Counted from the stretch's first letter, positions 10,531-19,607 are shown. The stretch: DNA of 64,000 bases from Pseudomonas sp. ADAK18 (GCF_012935695.1 NZ_CP052859.1:5869001-5933000), one strand, 5' to 3'. Notes: a model not told the origin generated them from the letters alone. A program made the numbers and translations.

Positions 10531-12891
10531 ATGAGCCTGTTGACGCCCGCTGTCCCTTCCTCTCCCTTGCGGCTCAAGCGCCTGCCCCTGGCGTTGTTGC
10601 TGGCCGGCAGCGCGAGTTGGTCCCACAGCCAGGCGGCTGAAACCACGGACGCCGTGCCTGCGCCTGCCAGCAAGGGCCAGAGCGCCAGCGGCCAGTTGGA
10701 AACCGTCACGGTCACGGCTCGCCGCCGTACCGAAAGTGCACAGGACGTGCCCACGCCTATGAGCGTGATCGGCGGCCAGGCGTTGGAGAGTCAGCGGGTC
10801 TACCGGATTCAGGATTTGCAGCAATTGGTGCCCAGCGTCAATGTCGCCTATATGCACGCACGTCAGTCCAGCGTGTCGATTCGCGGGCTGGGCAACAACC
10901 CGGCCAGTGACGGCCTGGAAGGCAGCGTCGGGTTGTACATCGATAACGTGTATCTCGGCCGGCCAGGGATGGCGGTATTCGACCTGATGGACATCGAACA
11001 GCTCGAAGTATTACGTGGCCCGCAAGGCACGCTGTTCGGCAAGAACACCACGGCGGGGGTGATCAATATCAGCACCCGTGCGCCGAGTTTTACCCCGGAG
11101 CGCAGCATCGAAACCTCGCTGGGTGAGGACGGTTACTTCCAAACCAAAGGTACGATTTCAGGGCCACTCACTGACGAATTGGCGGGACGTTTCTCCGCCT
11201 ATCGCACCCGCAGCGACGGCGATATCAAGAACGAATACGACGGCCACGACCTCAACGGCGGCTCACGCCAGGGCTTTCGCGGGCAACTGCTGTACAAGCC
11301 CAGCGAGGCGTTCAACCTGCGCTGGATCGGCGATTATAACGAAGAGGATTCCAGCGCCGGTACCCGTGTGTTGTACAACACCGGGCCGACCATCAACGGC
11401 ACCAACCTCTATGAGTCGCGGGCGGCTGCGGCGGGGGCAACTCTGGTGGACGGTACCCATCGCAAGGTCAATCTGGACGGCCAGCAGCACGTCACCGTGT
11501 TCCAGGGTGGCACGTCGCTGGAAGCCAACTGGACCCTGCCCAGTGACTTCACCCTGACCTCGGTCAGTAGTTATCGCTGGTGGAATTTCACCCCGCGCAA
11601 CGATGACGGCCTCAACGTGCCGACGTCCTATAACGCCGGCGTGTCGGTGGAAGACAAGCAGTGGTCCCAGGAATTTCGCCTGGCGTCGCCCACCGGCGGC
11701 TTCTTCGATTACGTGCTCGGCGCCTATTACTTCGGCTCTGACCTGGACAACAAATCCTTCGCCTATTACGGGCCCAAGGCCGACATCTGGAATGGCACGC
11801 CCACGGGCGCCTTGAACAACGTCAGCAGCGTTGGCAACGGGCATATCCGCACCGACAGTTTTGCCCTGTTCGCCCAAGGCACCTGGCACCTGACCGAGCG
11901 TTTGGATTTCACCGCCGGCCTGCGTGGTACCTACGAAGAGAAAAGCGCCTGGGTTACCCGCAATGCACCCGTTGGTGGCGCTGCGGTAACCGGCGCCGCC
12001 GCGACTGCCCGACGCGGTCGCGCCGGCGCCTATGACTCCGGCGACCTCAACCAATACAGCACCAGCCCGTCCGGCCTGTTGAACCTCAGCTATCGCTTTA
12101 CCGACAACCTGCTGGGTTACGCGACCTTGTCCCATGGCGAGAAGTCCGGTGGCGTCAACCTGGCGGTGGGCTCTGCGCCGACGGCTGGGGCGGACTCATT
12201 GCTGATCGGTACCGAGCGCGCCAACAACGCCGAGTTGGGTTTCAAAAGCACCTTGTGGGACCGGCGTTTGCAGCTCAACGCCAACCTGTTCTGGACCCAG
12301 GTCAACGGCTACCAGACCAACGCCTACGACGACAGCAACCGCGTGCAGTACCTGACCAACGCCGGTTCGGTGCGCTCACGGGGCGTGGAGGTGGAAAGTA
12401 CTCTGGTGCCGATCAAAGGCCTGACACTGAACGTCAACGGCTCCTTTAACGACGTGAGCTATCTGTCTTACAAGGATGCGCCTTGCCCACCGGAAGTCAG
12501 CCTGCGCCCTGGTGCGCCGGCTTCGTGCGACCTCAGCGGACATCAAGTGGTGGGGGCTTCAAAGTGGATTGCCAACGCCAATGGCGAATACAAATGGAAC
12601 CTGGATAACGGCTTCGAACCCTATGTCACCGCCAGCTACGCCTTCCGCTCCAAGGCGGTGGGCACGGTCGAGGATTCGGACTACGGGCAGATCCCCAGCT
12701 ACGCGGTGGTCAACCTGTCTACCGGGTTGCGCGGCAATTACCAGCAAGGGCAGTGGGACGTGTCGTTGTGGCTGAAAAATGCCTTCGACAAGACCTACTA
12801 CACCACCCTGTGGACTGCCGGCAACGGTGGTTATGAAGGGCTGCTGGGCACTCCGCGCACGCTGGGGGTGACTGGGCGCTACGACTTCTAG
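10531..12891 (+). CDS. TonB-dependent outer-membrane receptor, putative sulfate-ester uptake
   Basis: A 786-residue receptor: signal peptide (LPLALLLAGSASWSHSQA), a TonB-box-like stretch ETVTVTARR near residue 58, plug domain (PQGTLFGKNTTAGVIN) and a 22-strand barrel ending in a terminal Phe (GVTGRYDF). The start at 10531 is chosen because GGAG lies 6 nt upstream; an ATG at 10516 has no SD. It probably moves an organosulfur compound across the outer membrane, by analogy with the P. putida receptor SftP and from its divergent LysR neighbour. Siderophore uptake cannot be excluded by sequence. It overlaps the convergent MFS gene by 4 bp at the stop codons. Confidence 0.87.
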   Translation: MSLLTPAVPSSPLRLKRLPLALLLAGSASWSHSQAAETTDAVPAPASKGQSASGQLETVTVTARRRTESAQDVPTPMSVIGGQALESQRVYRIQDLQQLVPSVNVAYMHARQSSVSIRGLGNNPASDGLEGSVGLYIDNVYLGRPGMAVFDLMDIEQLEVLRGPQGTLFGKNTTAGVINISTRAPSFTPERSIETSLGEDGYFQTKGTISGPLTDELAGRFSAYRTRSDGDIKNEYDGHDLNGGSRQGFRGQLLYKPSEAFNLRWIGDYNEEDSSAGTRVLYNTGPTINGTNLYESRAAAAGATLVDGTHRKVNLDGQQHVTVFQGGTSLEANWTLPSDFTLTSVSSYRWWNFTPRNDDGLNVPTSYNAGVSVEDKQWSQEFRLASPTGGFFDYVLGAYYFGSDLDNKSFAYYGPKADIWNGTPTGALNNVSSVGNGHIRTDSFALFAQGTWHLTERLDFTAGLRGTYEEKSAWVTRNAPVGGAAVTGAAATARRGRAGAYDSGDLNQYSTSPSGLLNLSYRFTDNLLGYATLSHGEKSGGVNLAVGSAPTAGADSLLIGTERANNAELGFKSTLWDRRLQLNANLFWTQVNGYQTNAYDDSNRVQYLTNAGSVRSRGVEVESTLVPIKGLTLNVNGSFNDVSYLSYKDAPCPPEVSLRPGAPASCDLSGHQVVGASKWIANANGEYKWNLDNGFEPYVTASYAFRSKAVGTVEDSDYGQIPSYAVVNLSTGLRGNYQQGQWDVSLWLKNAFDKTYYTTLWTAGNGGYEGLLGTPRTLGVTGRYDF

Positions 12892-14072
12892 CCGGGCACG
12901 GCGGCGGTGCGGTAGGTCGCCGGGCTGAACACCCGGGTCACCACCAGCATCGCTACCACGGTCACCATCAGCACCACCCAGGCGCTGACGAAACTGCCGG
13001 TCAGTGCGCGCAGCCAGCCGGTCAGCCACGGCGAAATGGCGTTGATCAAAAAGCCTACGCCTTGCACAAACGCCGCCAGTTGCCCGGCTTCCCGAGGGTC
13101 GCGGCGGTGGTCGAGCGTCAGCAGCAGGCTAAGCGCAAAGCAGGCGCCAAGGCCGAAACCGATCAGTGCCACCCACAGGTGCGGCTGTTGCAACGGCGCC
13201 ATCAGCAAACCGAGATATCCCACCGCCTGGGCCAGCAGGCTGATGCCCAACAAGGGCCGACGGTCGACACCCCGTTGGGCCAGGGCTGGCATCAGCAGCG
13301 CAGCAATCACCTGGAAAATCGTCATGAAGGCCAGCAGCGAACCGCTGGGCAACACGCCCCAACCCAGTTGTTGGTAGTAGGCTGGCAGCCACGCCACCAT
13401 GCTCATATAACCGCAATTGACCAGGCCAAAATACACCGCCAACAACCACGCCCGACGATTGCGCAAGCCTTTGAACGGCGTTGTGATCTGCTGACTTTTT
13501 GCCGCGCCCAATGGCAGCCACACCCATAACAGCAGGGCGCCCAGTGCCGGCAGCAACCAGATCCCCAGGCCTGCTTGCCAGTGTTGGAATTGGCTGGCGA
13601 CCACTGGGCTAAGCAATGCCGCCAAACCCCCGCCGCCCATCAACGAGGCCGAATACACCCCCATCGCCAGGGGCACCTGCTGATGAAACTGGCGCTTGAT
13701 CATCGCCGGCACCAGCGCCTGGATCAGTGCTACGCCGGCACCGCCCAGCAACGCCGTCGCCAGCAGCGCTGCCGCCTGGCCAAACAGCCAGCGCGCCAGG
13801 CAGGCCAACAGAATCATCATCAGGCCCAGGGCAATGCCGCGGCGTTCCCCCAATTGCGCTTCCACGCGTACGCCCACCAGCGCCACCAAGCCCATGCAGA
13901 TCACCGGCAGACTAGTGAGCAGGGCACTGCTCTGGAAACTCAGGCCGGTGGCCAGGCGAATCTCTCCCAGCAGCGGGCTGATGGAACTGAGGATCGGCCG
14001 CAGGTTGAGCCCCAGCACCACCAACAAACCCCAGCCAGCCAGCTTGCCGGCCAGTGAATTATTCAGCGTCAT
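12888..14072 (-). CDS. MFS transporter, CynX/NimT family
   Basis: A 394-residue, 12-segment major facilitator of the CynX/NimT group (GLNLRPILSSISPLLGEI at the first helix is characteristic). The start at 14072 lies inside the last codons of the deaminase gene (14-nt overlap), so the two are co-transcribed and translationally linked. Family members move cyanate, nitroimidazoles or other small anionic or heterocyclic compounds. Pairing with a nucleobase-deaminase-like enzyme suggests an N-heterocycle substrate, but this is inference. Confidence 0.85.
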   Translation of the reverse strand: MTLNNSLAGKLAGWGLLVVLGLNLRPILSSISPLLGEIRLATGLSFQSSALLTSLPVICMGLVALVGVRVEAQLGERRGIALGLMMILLACLARWLFGQAAALLATALLGGAGVALIQALVPAMIKRQFHQQVPLAMGVYSASLMGGGGLAALLSPVVASQFQHWQAGLGIWLLPALGALLLWVWLPLGAAKSQQITTPFKGLRNRRAWLLAVYFGLVNCGYMSMVAWLPAYYQQLGWGVLPSGSLLAFMTIFQVIAALLMPALAQRGVDRRPLLGISLLAQAVGYLGLLMAPLQQPHLWVALIGFGLGACFALSLLLTLDHRRDPREAGQLAAFVQGVGFLINAISPWLTGWLRALTGSFVSAWVVLMVTVVAMLVVTRVFSPATYRTAAVPG

Positions 14073-14520
14073 GCAAGGCCTGCCAGTCGTGATAAAGGGT
14101 GGCCATGGCGGCCTGTGGCACATGTTCGATGGCCAGGCGCTGCTCGGTCAGGGGCAGTGCGAGCTGCTGATAAATGGCTGCGGTCGACAAGCCAAATGGC
14201 GCCGCGACTTCATTGCTGGCGGCGAACACCACCCGTGATACGCCACTCAGGTACATCGCGCTCAAGCACATCGGGCAGGGCTGGCCGCTGGCGTAGATCA
14301 CACAGTCTTGCAGGCGGGCACCCAAGCGTTGGCTGGCCGTGCGGATCGCCAGCATCTCTGCATGAGCGGTGGGGTCCTGGCTCAGGTGGATCTCGTTGAC
14401 GGCCTCCACCAACACTTCGCCGTTATAGGTCAGTACCGCACCAAACGGACGGCCGCCATCGGCCACGTTGTGTCGGGCCAACGCTACGGCGCGCTGCAAA
14501 TGGCGTTGATCGTCAGTCAT
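14059..14520 (-). CDS. Cytidine/guanine deaminase-family protein
   Basis: A 153-residue zinc deaminase of the CMP/dCMP deaminase fold, with His53 and Glu55 (TAHAEML) and Cys82/Cys85 (PCPMC). Overall it is closest to small guanine-deaminase-type enzymes. Start 14520 is fixed by GGAGG upstream. It is first in a two-gene operon with the MFS transporter and divergent from a LysR regulator 105 bp away, so it is probably a small catabolic or detoxification unit. tRNA adenosine deaminase is less likely, as that gene usually sits elsewhere. Confidence 0.82.
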   Translation of the reverse strand: MTDDQRHLQRAVALARHNVADGGRPFGAVLTYNGEVLVEAVNEIHLSQDPTAHAEMLAIRTASQRLGARLQDCVIYASGQPCPMCLSAMYLSGVSRVVFAASNEVAAPFGLSTAAIYQQLALPLTEQRLAIEHVPQAAMATLYHDWQALHDAE

Positions 14521-14625
14521 GGAAAGCCTCCGGGTGCAATGAAGGGTGAAGTATGGGCAGCCTGCGGAGTATTCTGAAATTAAATATAACCATGCCAATC
14601 AGTGGCAAATGGAATGGTGATGCCC

Positions 14626-15477
14626 ATGTTCGATCCTGTGTTGTTACGCAGTTTTGTCGCCGTCGCTGATTGCGGCAATTTCACCCGCGCGGCCGAGCGC
14701 CTGCACCTGACCCAGTCCACTGTCAGCCAACAGATTCGGCGTCTGGAGGAGGGCCTGGGTTATGTGCTGTTGGATCGCGATCAGCGTCGTGTGGTTGCCA
14801 CCGCCGAGGGTGAGCGCCTGTTGGCCTACGCGCGGCGAATCCTGGCGCTGCACGAAGAAGCGGCCGACGTCATGGCCAATCAGCAAAGTGACGGCGTGCT
14901 GCGCCTGGGTGTGCCCGAGGACTTTGCGGCCGAGCGACTGATGCCGTTGCTCTCGGCCTTTGTCGTGGCTTATCCACGGGTGCGTCTGGAGGTCACCAGT
15001 GGATTGGGGCCTGAGCTGCTGCGCCAGTATCGCGGCGGTGAATTCGATGTGTTGTTGGTCAAGCAGATGGGCGACAGCGATGACTGCCTGGCGTCATGGC
15101 CGGAACCGTTGTGCTGGGTCGACAGCCGCAGTACGCCGTCCCTGGGCCGTGATCCACTGCCGCTGGTGGCGTTTCCCGTAGGCGGTTTGTACCGTAATGA
15201 AATGCTCCATCATCTGGAAGTCGGCGGTTGGCGTTGGCGCATCGGTTATTCCAGCGCGAGCCTGGCCAGCGTCTGCTCGGCAGTAGCTGCGGGGCTGGGG
15301 ATCAGTCTGCTGCCGGTACGGGTGGTGCAAGCCGGGCATGTGATGCTCGGGCCAGACAGTGGTTTGCCGGCAGTGCAGGGCGTGCGCCTGGCGTTATATG
15401 GACGTACTGGCTTGGGAGCGGCGGGGCAGACATTGCAGCGTCAGTTGCTGGCGTTGTGTGGGCGTAATCCGCGCTGA
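14626..15477 (+). CDS. LysR-type regulator of the deaminase/MFS operon
   Basis: A 283-residue LysR regulator with N-terminal HTH (RAAERLHLTQSTVSQQIRRL). I choose the ATG at 14626, preceded by GGTGAT at 5 nt; in-frame starts at 14602 (GTG), 14614 and 14620 are alternatives. The effector domain is slightly short. It is divergent from the deaminase gene, the classical layout for a LysR controlling its neighbour. Confidence 0.85.
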   Translation: MFDPVLLRSFVAVADCGNFTRAAERLHLTQSTVSQQIRRLEEGLGYVLLDRDQRRVVATAEGERLLAYARRILALHEEAADVMANQQSDGVLRLGVPEDFAAERLMPLLSAFVVAYPRVRLEVTSGLGPELLRQYRGGEFDVLLVKQMGDSDDCLASWPEPLCWVDSRSTPSLGRDPLPLVAFPVGGLYRNEMLHHLEVGGWRWRIGYSSASLASVCSAVAAGLGISLLPVRVVQAGHVMLGPDSGLPAVQGVRLALYGRTGLGAAGQTLQRQLLALCGRNPR

Positions 15478-15658
15478 ATGGATGCCTTTGGCGAATATTT
15501 CTTATGCCTGTAGAGCATTGGAATTCAGCGCCTGGGCGCTAGCCCACGAACGGCGTGGCTTTGCCGTGTGTGTCGATTTTCAATATGCGATTTAAGTCTA
15601 TGTATAACTTTAAAGATTACTTTAAGAGATAAGCGTCTGGCCCCGATGATTCAGCCCT

Positions 15659-15692
15659 CGACGGCCGCCCAGGCAGGCCTGTCGGTTTTTTT
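15659..15692 (+). terminator. Hairpin plus T-run in the tonB leader
   Basis: CGACGGCC pairs with GGCCTGTCG (one bulged base), loop of 9 nt, followed by TTTTTTT at 15686-15692. It lies 182 nt after the LysR stop and only 26 nt before the tonB ATG. It may end the LysR transcript or act as an attenuator of tonB-exbB-exbD. Confidence 0.6.
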
Positions 15693-15718
15693 GCTTAAAG
15701 ACCGTAGGGAGTTAATCA

Positions 15719-16534
15719 ATGGGCAATGTCCAGACCGCTGCCAGTGCACAAGAGGCGCTATGGCGCCAGGCACCGGGTGGTGAGTTGGTCGACCTTGGCC
15801 GGCCGCACCGCGTACCGTTGGGGCAGTTGCGTTTGCAGAGAGCCCCCAAGCGCATCTTGAGCCGGCGTGAAGGGATTCTGCTGGGGATTCTCGTACTCGC
15901 GCTGCATGGCGCAGTGATCTATTGGATCAGCCAGAAAGAAACGCCGGTGCTGCCGATTGTGCCGCCGGAAATTCCACCGATGACCATAGAATTCTCCCAA
16001 CCGGCACCCCCGGTTGTGGAGCCGCCGCCACCAGTTCCACCACCGCCGCCGCCCCCTGTGGTCGAGCCACCGCCGCCGGTGGTGGATGAGTTGGCGGCCA
16101 AACCGGCGCCCCCCAAACCGATTCCGAAACCCAAGCCCAAACCGGTCCCTAAACCCGAGCCCAAGCCTGCACCCAAAGCCGTCGAGCAACCGCCCGCGCC
16201 ACCGCAACCGGCACCGCCTGCACCCGCGGCTGCACCCGCCGCACCGGCACCGGTCACACCGGCCTCGGCCAACGCCGCGTACCTGAAGAACCCGGCGCCC
16301 GAGTACCCGTCACTGGCCCAGCGCCGGGGTTGGGAGGGCACGGTGTTGTTGCGGGTGCATGTACTGGCCAGCGGTAAGCCGGGAGAGATCCAGATTCAGA
16401 AGAGCAGCGGTCGCCAGCAACTCGATGACGCCGCATTGACCGCCGTGAAGCGTTGGAGCTTCGTGCCGGCCAAGCAAGGCGACGTCGCCCAGGATGGCTG
16501 GGTCAGCGTACCGATCGACTTCAAGATTCATTGA
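15719..16534 (+). CDS. tonB: Energy transducer TonB
   Basis: Transmits proton-motive force from ExbB/ExbD to outer-membrane receptors. The 271 residues comprise a cytoplasmic N-terminal extension of about 50 residues, one membrane anchor (about 53-70, GILLGILVLALHGAVIYW), a long Pro-rich spacer with PPPP and KPKP repeats (about 80-175), and the C-terminal TonB fold (YPSLAQRRGWEGTVLLRV onward). The extended N-terminus is typical of some Pseudomonas TonB proteins. AGGGAG precedes the ATG. It heads a tonB-exbB-exbD operon that may energise the receptor at 10531. Confidence 0.93.
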   Translation: MGNVQTAASAQEALWRQAPGGELVDLGRPHRVPLGQLRLQRAPKRILSRREGILLGILVLALHGAVIYWISQKETPVLPIVPPEIPPMTIEFSQPAPPVVEPPPPVPPPPPPPVVEPPPPVVDELAAKPAPPKPIPKPKPKPVPKPEPKPAPKAVEQPPAPPQPAPPAPAAAPAAPAPVTPASANAAYLKNPAPEYPSLAQRRGWEGTVLLRVHVLASGKPGEIQIQKSSGRQQLDDAALTAVKRWSFVPAKQGDVAQDGWVSVPIDFKIH

Positions 16535-16577
16535 GCACGGGCTCAACACCACATCGCTTACACCGAGGGAACACATC

Positions 16578-17303
16578 ATGACGTTATTGGCATCTCCACT
16601 TGAATCCATTGAAAGCGCGGTGATCTGGCTGCTGGTGGTTTTTTCTGTCGCCACCTGGGGCTTGGCCCTGCTCAAAGGTGTGCAGTTCGGTCGCCTCAAG
16701 GCCCAGGATCGCAAGTTCCACAAACAGTTCTGGGCGGCATCAAGCCTCGATTCAGCCGCTGAATTGAGCGAAACCCAACCCGGCGCCGCCGCCCGTGTAG
16801 CCCAGGCCGGTTACGCTGCGATTCAGGTGGGTGAAGCGCCTCACGCCGCCGACTTGAGCCAGGCGATCAATCATCAAGACCGCTTGGAACGCGCCTTGCG
16901 CCAGCAGATCGTGCGTGAGCGCCGCTCCCTGGAAACCGGCCTGGCCGTGGTCGCCAGTATCGGCAGTACCTCGCCGTTTATCGGTCTGTTCGGCACCGTG
17001 TGGGGGATCATGGAGGCGTTGAAAGGCATCAGTGCCGCCGGTTCCGCCAGCCTGGAAACCGTGGCCGGCCCTATCGGTGCCGCGCTGGTCGCGACCGGCG
17101 TGGGGATCGCCGTCGCCGTGCCGGCGGTGCTGGTCTACAACTACTTCCTGCGCCGCCTGAAGCTGACCGCCGCCGACCTGGACGACTTCGCCCACGACTT
17201 CTACAGCCTGGCGCAGAAGAACTCGTTCCGCGTGCTGATCCATCCGGCCCTGCACAAGAACGCAACCCAGGGCGGCACGCAGAAAGTGAAGGAGGCGTCC
17301 TGA
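16578..17303 (+). CDS. exbB: Biopolymer transport protein ExbB
   Basis: Inner-membrane proton-channel subunit of the TonB system. 241 residues, with a first membrane segment near residues 12-35 and two more around 130-190, including the conserved GLFGTVWGIM and AALVATGVGIAVAVPAVLVY. The start at 16578 (MTLLASP) is preceded by GAGGGA; an upstream in-frame ATG at 16494 overlaps tonB and is rejected. It ends one base before the exbD ATG. Confidence 0.93.
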   Translation: MTLLASPLESIESAVIWLLVVFSVATWGLALLKGVQFGRLKAQDRKFHKQFWAASSLDSAAELSETQPGAAARVAQAGYAAIQVGEAPHAADLSQAINHQDRLERALRQQIVRERRSLETGLAVVASIGSTSPFIGLFGTVWGIMEALKGISAAGSASLETVAGPIGAALVATGVGIAVAVPAVLVYNYFLRRLKLTAADLDDFAHDFYSLAQKNSFRVLIHPALHKNATQGGTQKVKEAS

Positions 17304-17304
17304 T

Positions 17305-17706
17305 ATGGCCTTCTCCACACAAGACAGCGATGAGGTGCTGAGCGAGATCAACGTCACACCGCTGGTGGACGTGATGCTGGTGCTGCTGGTGGTGTTTATC
17401 GTCACCGCACCGCTGCTGACCAACGCGATCCCGATCAACTTGCCCAAGACCGAAGCCGTGGCGCCGGTGGAGCAGAAAGACCCACTGGTGGTGAGCATCG
17501 ATGCGTCCGGCAAACTGTTTATCAACAAGGATGAAATCCAGCCGAATTTGCTGGAGTTCAACCTGCAGGCGGCCAAGGCCAAGGACCCGGATGTGCGGGT
17601 GCAACTGCAGGCTGATGATGGTGTGAATTACGGCGAAGTGGCTCGGGCCATGGCGTCTATCGAGCGCGCGGGCATCACCAAGCTGTCGGTGATTACGGCA
17701 CGTTAG
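17305..17706 (+). CDS. exbD: Biopolymer transport protein ExbD
   Basis: 133 residues with a single N-terminal membrane helix carrying the essential Asp (NVTPLVDVMLVLLVVF, Asp near residue 25) and a periplasmic C-terminal domain. It forms the motor with ExbB. Its ATG follows the exbB stop by one base. An intrinsic terminator closes the operon 24 nt after the stop. Confidence 0.93.
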   Translation: MAFSTQDSDEVLSEINVTPLVDVMLVLLVVFIVTAPLLTNAIPINLPKTEAVAPVEQKDPLVVSIDASGKLFINKDEIQPNLLEFNLQAAKAKDPDVRVQLQADDGVNYGEVARAMASIERAGITKLSVITAR

Positions 17707-17730
17707 TTTCAAAAGCCTCGACAATTTTTT

Positions 17731-17764
17731 GGCCGTCTCCTTGGCAGGGTGCGGCCTTTTTTTT
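17731..17764 (+). terminator. Intrinsic terminator after exbD
   Basis: GGCCG pairs with CGGCC across a 16-nt loop, then eight T residues (17757-17764). A T-run also precedes the stem, so it could work from both sides. Confidence 0.75.
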
Positions 17765-17802
17765 GCCTGAAATAAACATATTTTACAGACCGCTGAAGGA
17801 CC

Positions 17803-17924
17803 CTGTGGGAGCTGGCTTGTGTGGGAGCCGGGCTTGCCCGCGATGCAGGCACCTCGGTGTATCAGTCACACCTTAGTGATGCTTTCGCGAGCAAGCCCGC
17901 TCCCACACAAGCCAGATCCCACAG
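17803..17924. repeat. Nested REP inverted pair
   Basis: The outer arms CTGTGGGAGCTGGCTTGTGT and complement, and inner arms GTGGGAGCCGGGCTTGCC and complement, form a long cloverleaf-capable structure. Together with the exbD terminator it accounts for most of the 338-bp gap 17707-18044; the last 100 bp are AT-rich and should contain the promoter of the next gene. Confidence 0.85.
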
Positions 17925-18044
17925 TATTTGATTGTGATGCGTTTGAGTTTTTGGTTATTAATAAATAGCTTCTTATTCCTTAACGAATATATGACCCGTC
18001 CCTATACTGACCAGCAACGTTAAACGCTGCAGGAGGGCACACCC

Positions 18045-18626
18045 ATGCACAGCGAGTCGATTCGTTATCTGATCGTGCCGGGCTGGCAAGGATCGCCAGA
18101 AGATCATTGGCAAAGTCACTGGCAGAACAGCCTACCCAACAGCGCCCGTGTGGAACAGGCCGACTGGCTGACGCCCCGACGCGAAGACTGGGTGGCGGCA
18201 CTGGCCGAAGCCATCGCCGCCGACAGCACACCGGTGATTCTGATTGCCCATAGCCTGGGTTGCATCACCGTTGCCCACTGGGCGGCCACCGCGCCGGTGG
18301 AGTTTCTGCGTCAGGTACGTGGCGCTTTGCTGGTGGCGCCGGCTGACGTCGAACGACCTGCCTGTGCGCCCGCCTTGCGTAACTTTGCGCCGATTCCCAC
18401 TGACCTGCTGCCGTTTCCATCTCAAGTCGTCAGCTCTGACAACGACAGTGCCGTCAGCGCCCCTCGCGCTGTGGAGCTGGCGCGTAACTGGGGCGCCGAA
18501 GCAGGGATTCTCGCGGGTGCCGGGCATATCAATGTGAAGTCCGGCCACCAGCGCTGGGAACAGGGATTTGCCTACCTCTATCGCCTGCAAAATCGCCTGG
18601 AGCAGCATTCCCGGCGTCGTGCCTAA
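18045..18626 (+). CDS. RBBP9/YdeN-family alpha/beta hydrolase
   Basis: A 193-residue small serine hydrolase: nucleophile Ser70 in AHSLGC, acid Asp132 or Asp134 (SSDNDS), His161 in GAGHIN, and the family-specific start YLIVPGWQGSPEDHW. No signal peptide. The physiological substrate of the family in bacteria is not established. AGGAGG precedes the ATG. The sigma54-activator-like gene follows after 48 nt, perhaps in the same transcript. Confidence 0.85.
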   Translation: MHSESIRYLIVPGWQGSPEDHWQSHWQNSLPNSARVEQADWLTPRREDWVAALAEAIAADSTPVILIAHSLGCITVAHWAATAPVEFLRQVRGALLVAPADVERPACAPALRNFAPIPTDLLPFPSQVVSSDNDSAVSAPRAVELARNWGAEAGILAGAGHINVKSGHQRWEQGFAYLYRLQNRLEQHSRRRA

Positions 18627-18674
18627 ATTTTCTTCAACGCCCCGTCCCTGCGCGGATGTGGGCGGGAGCCTGCC

Positions 18675-19607
18675 ATGAGCTTGCATGAAACCTATGGTCA
18701 GCCACTGCTGACCTTTCCCGACGCCGATAAAAGCCCCCTGAGCATCCGTGCCAAGGCGCTGGTGTTTGTCGACCCACGTTCCCGGCAACTGCGCGAAGAC
18801 CTGGAAAGCCTGGCGCCGCGTGCGTTGCCGGTGCTGATTCGCGGCGAAACCGGCAGCGGCAAGGAATTGTTGGCGCGGCATATCCATCGTGGCAGTGACC
18901 GCACCGGCTTGTTTGTCTCGGTCAATTGCGGCGCCATCAGCCCCACCTACGCCGACGCCGAGTTGTTTGGCTATGCCGCCGGTGCCCACAGCGGTGCGGC
19001 CAGTAGTCGTGCGGGTTGGTTCGGCTCGGCCAATGGCGGCACGCTGTACCTGGATGAAATCGGTGACTTGCCGCTGCCGATCCAGATCAAACTGTTGGCC
19101 GCCCTGGAGAATCACGAAGTCACCCGCGTCGGCGCTCATCAGCCAAGCCCGGTGGATGTGCGGCTGGTGGCGGCCACCAGCATCGACCTTGCCCAGGCCG
19201 TGGCGGTCGGTAAATTTCATGAGCGCCTGTTCCATTACCTCAACGAAGGCCAGCTTGAATTGCCCGCCTTGCGCGAGCGAGTGGGCGATATTTTGTCCCT
19301 GGCCGAGTACTTCCTCGGCATCTACAGCCAGCGCCTGGATTTGCCTGTGCCACTGATCAGCGACGCGGCGCAGCGGGTGCTGGAGCACCACAGTTGGCCG
19401 GGCAACACCCGCGAACTGGAAAACGTCATTCACTTTGCATTGCTGGTCAGCAGCGGCGATGAAATTTTGCCGGAGCATTTGAATTTGCCGGTGAGTCCAC
19501 CGTCGCTGGCGCAGATCGAACATCAGGCCCGGCAGATCCTCAATCACGGCACCGAGGCCGAGCGCAGCGCGTTGAAGCGTCTATTGGAAGGGTTGGCATC
19601 TGTATGA
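18675..19607 (+). CDS. Sigma54-activator-like AAA+ protein without HTH
   Basis: 310 residues forming a bacterial enhancer-binding-protein AAA+ domain: Walker A GETGSGKE (about 57), Walker B GGTLYLDEIGDL (about 125), and the downstream SWPGNTRELENVIHF motif. Two departures stand out. The sigma54-contacting GAFTGA loop reads GAHSGA, and there is no Fis-type HTH after the AAA+ domain, only about 30 extra residues. There is also no N-terminal sensory domain beyond about 30 residues. No HTH-coding sequence is seen downstream in other frames, so this is not an obvious recent frameshift. The overall sequence recalls SfnR-type regulators of sulfur scavenging. The metQ gene follows. Confidence 0.8.
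   Translation: MSLHETYGQPLLTFPDADKSPLSIRAKALVFVDPRSRQLREDLESLAPRALPVLIRGETGSGKELLARHIHRGSDRTGLFVSVNCGAISPTYADAELFGYAAGAHSGAASSRAGWFGSANGGTLYLDEIGDLPLPIQIKLLAALENHEVTRVGAHQPSPVDVRLVAATSIDLAQAVAVGKFHERLFHYLNEGQLELPALRERVGDILSLAEYFLGIYSQRLDLPVPLISDAAQRVLEHHSWPGNTRELENVIHFALLVSSGDEILPEHLNLPVSPPSLAQIEHQARQILNHGTEAERSALKRLLEGLASV

Noticed and set aside
18132..19547. 471-codon minus-strand ORF across the hydrolase and sigma54-activator-like genes
   Set aside because: It spans two real genes in antisense, has no SD and no motifs.
18675..19607. Frameshifted HTH domain after the activator-like gene
   Set aside because: Downstream DNA to 19756 is AT-rich promoter-like sequence and encodes no Fis-type HTH in any frame, so a simple frameshift is not supported.
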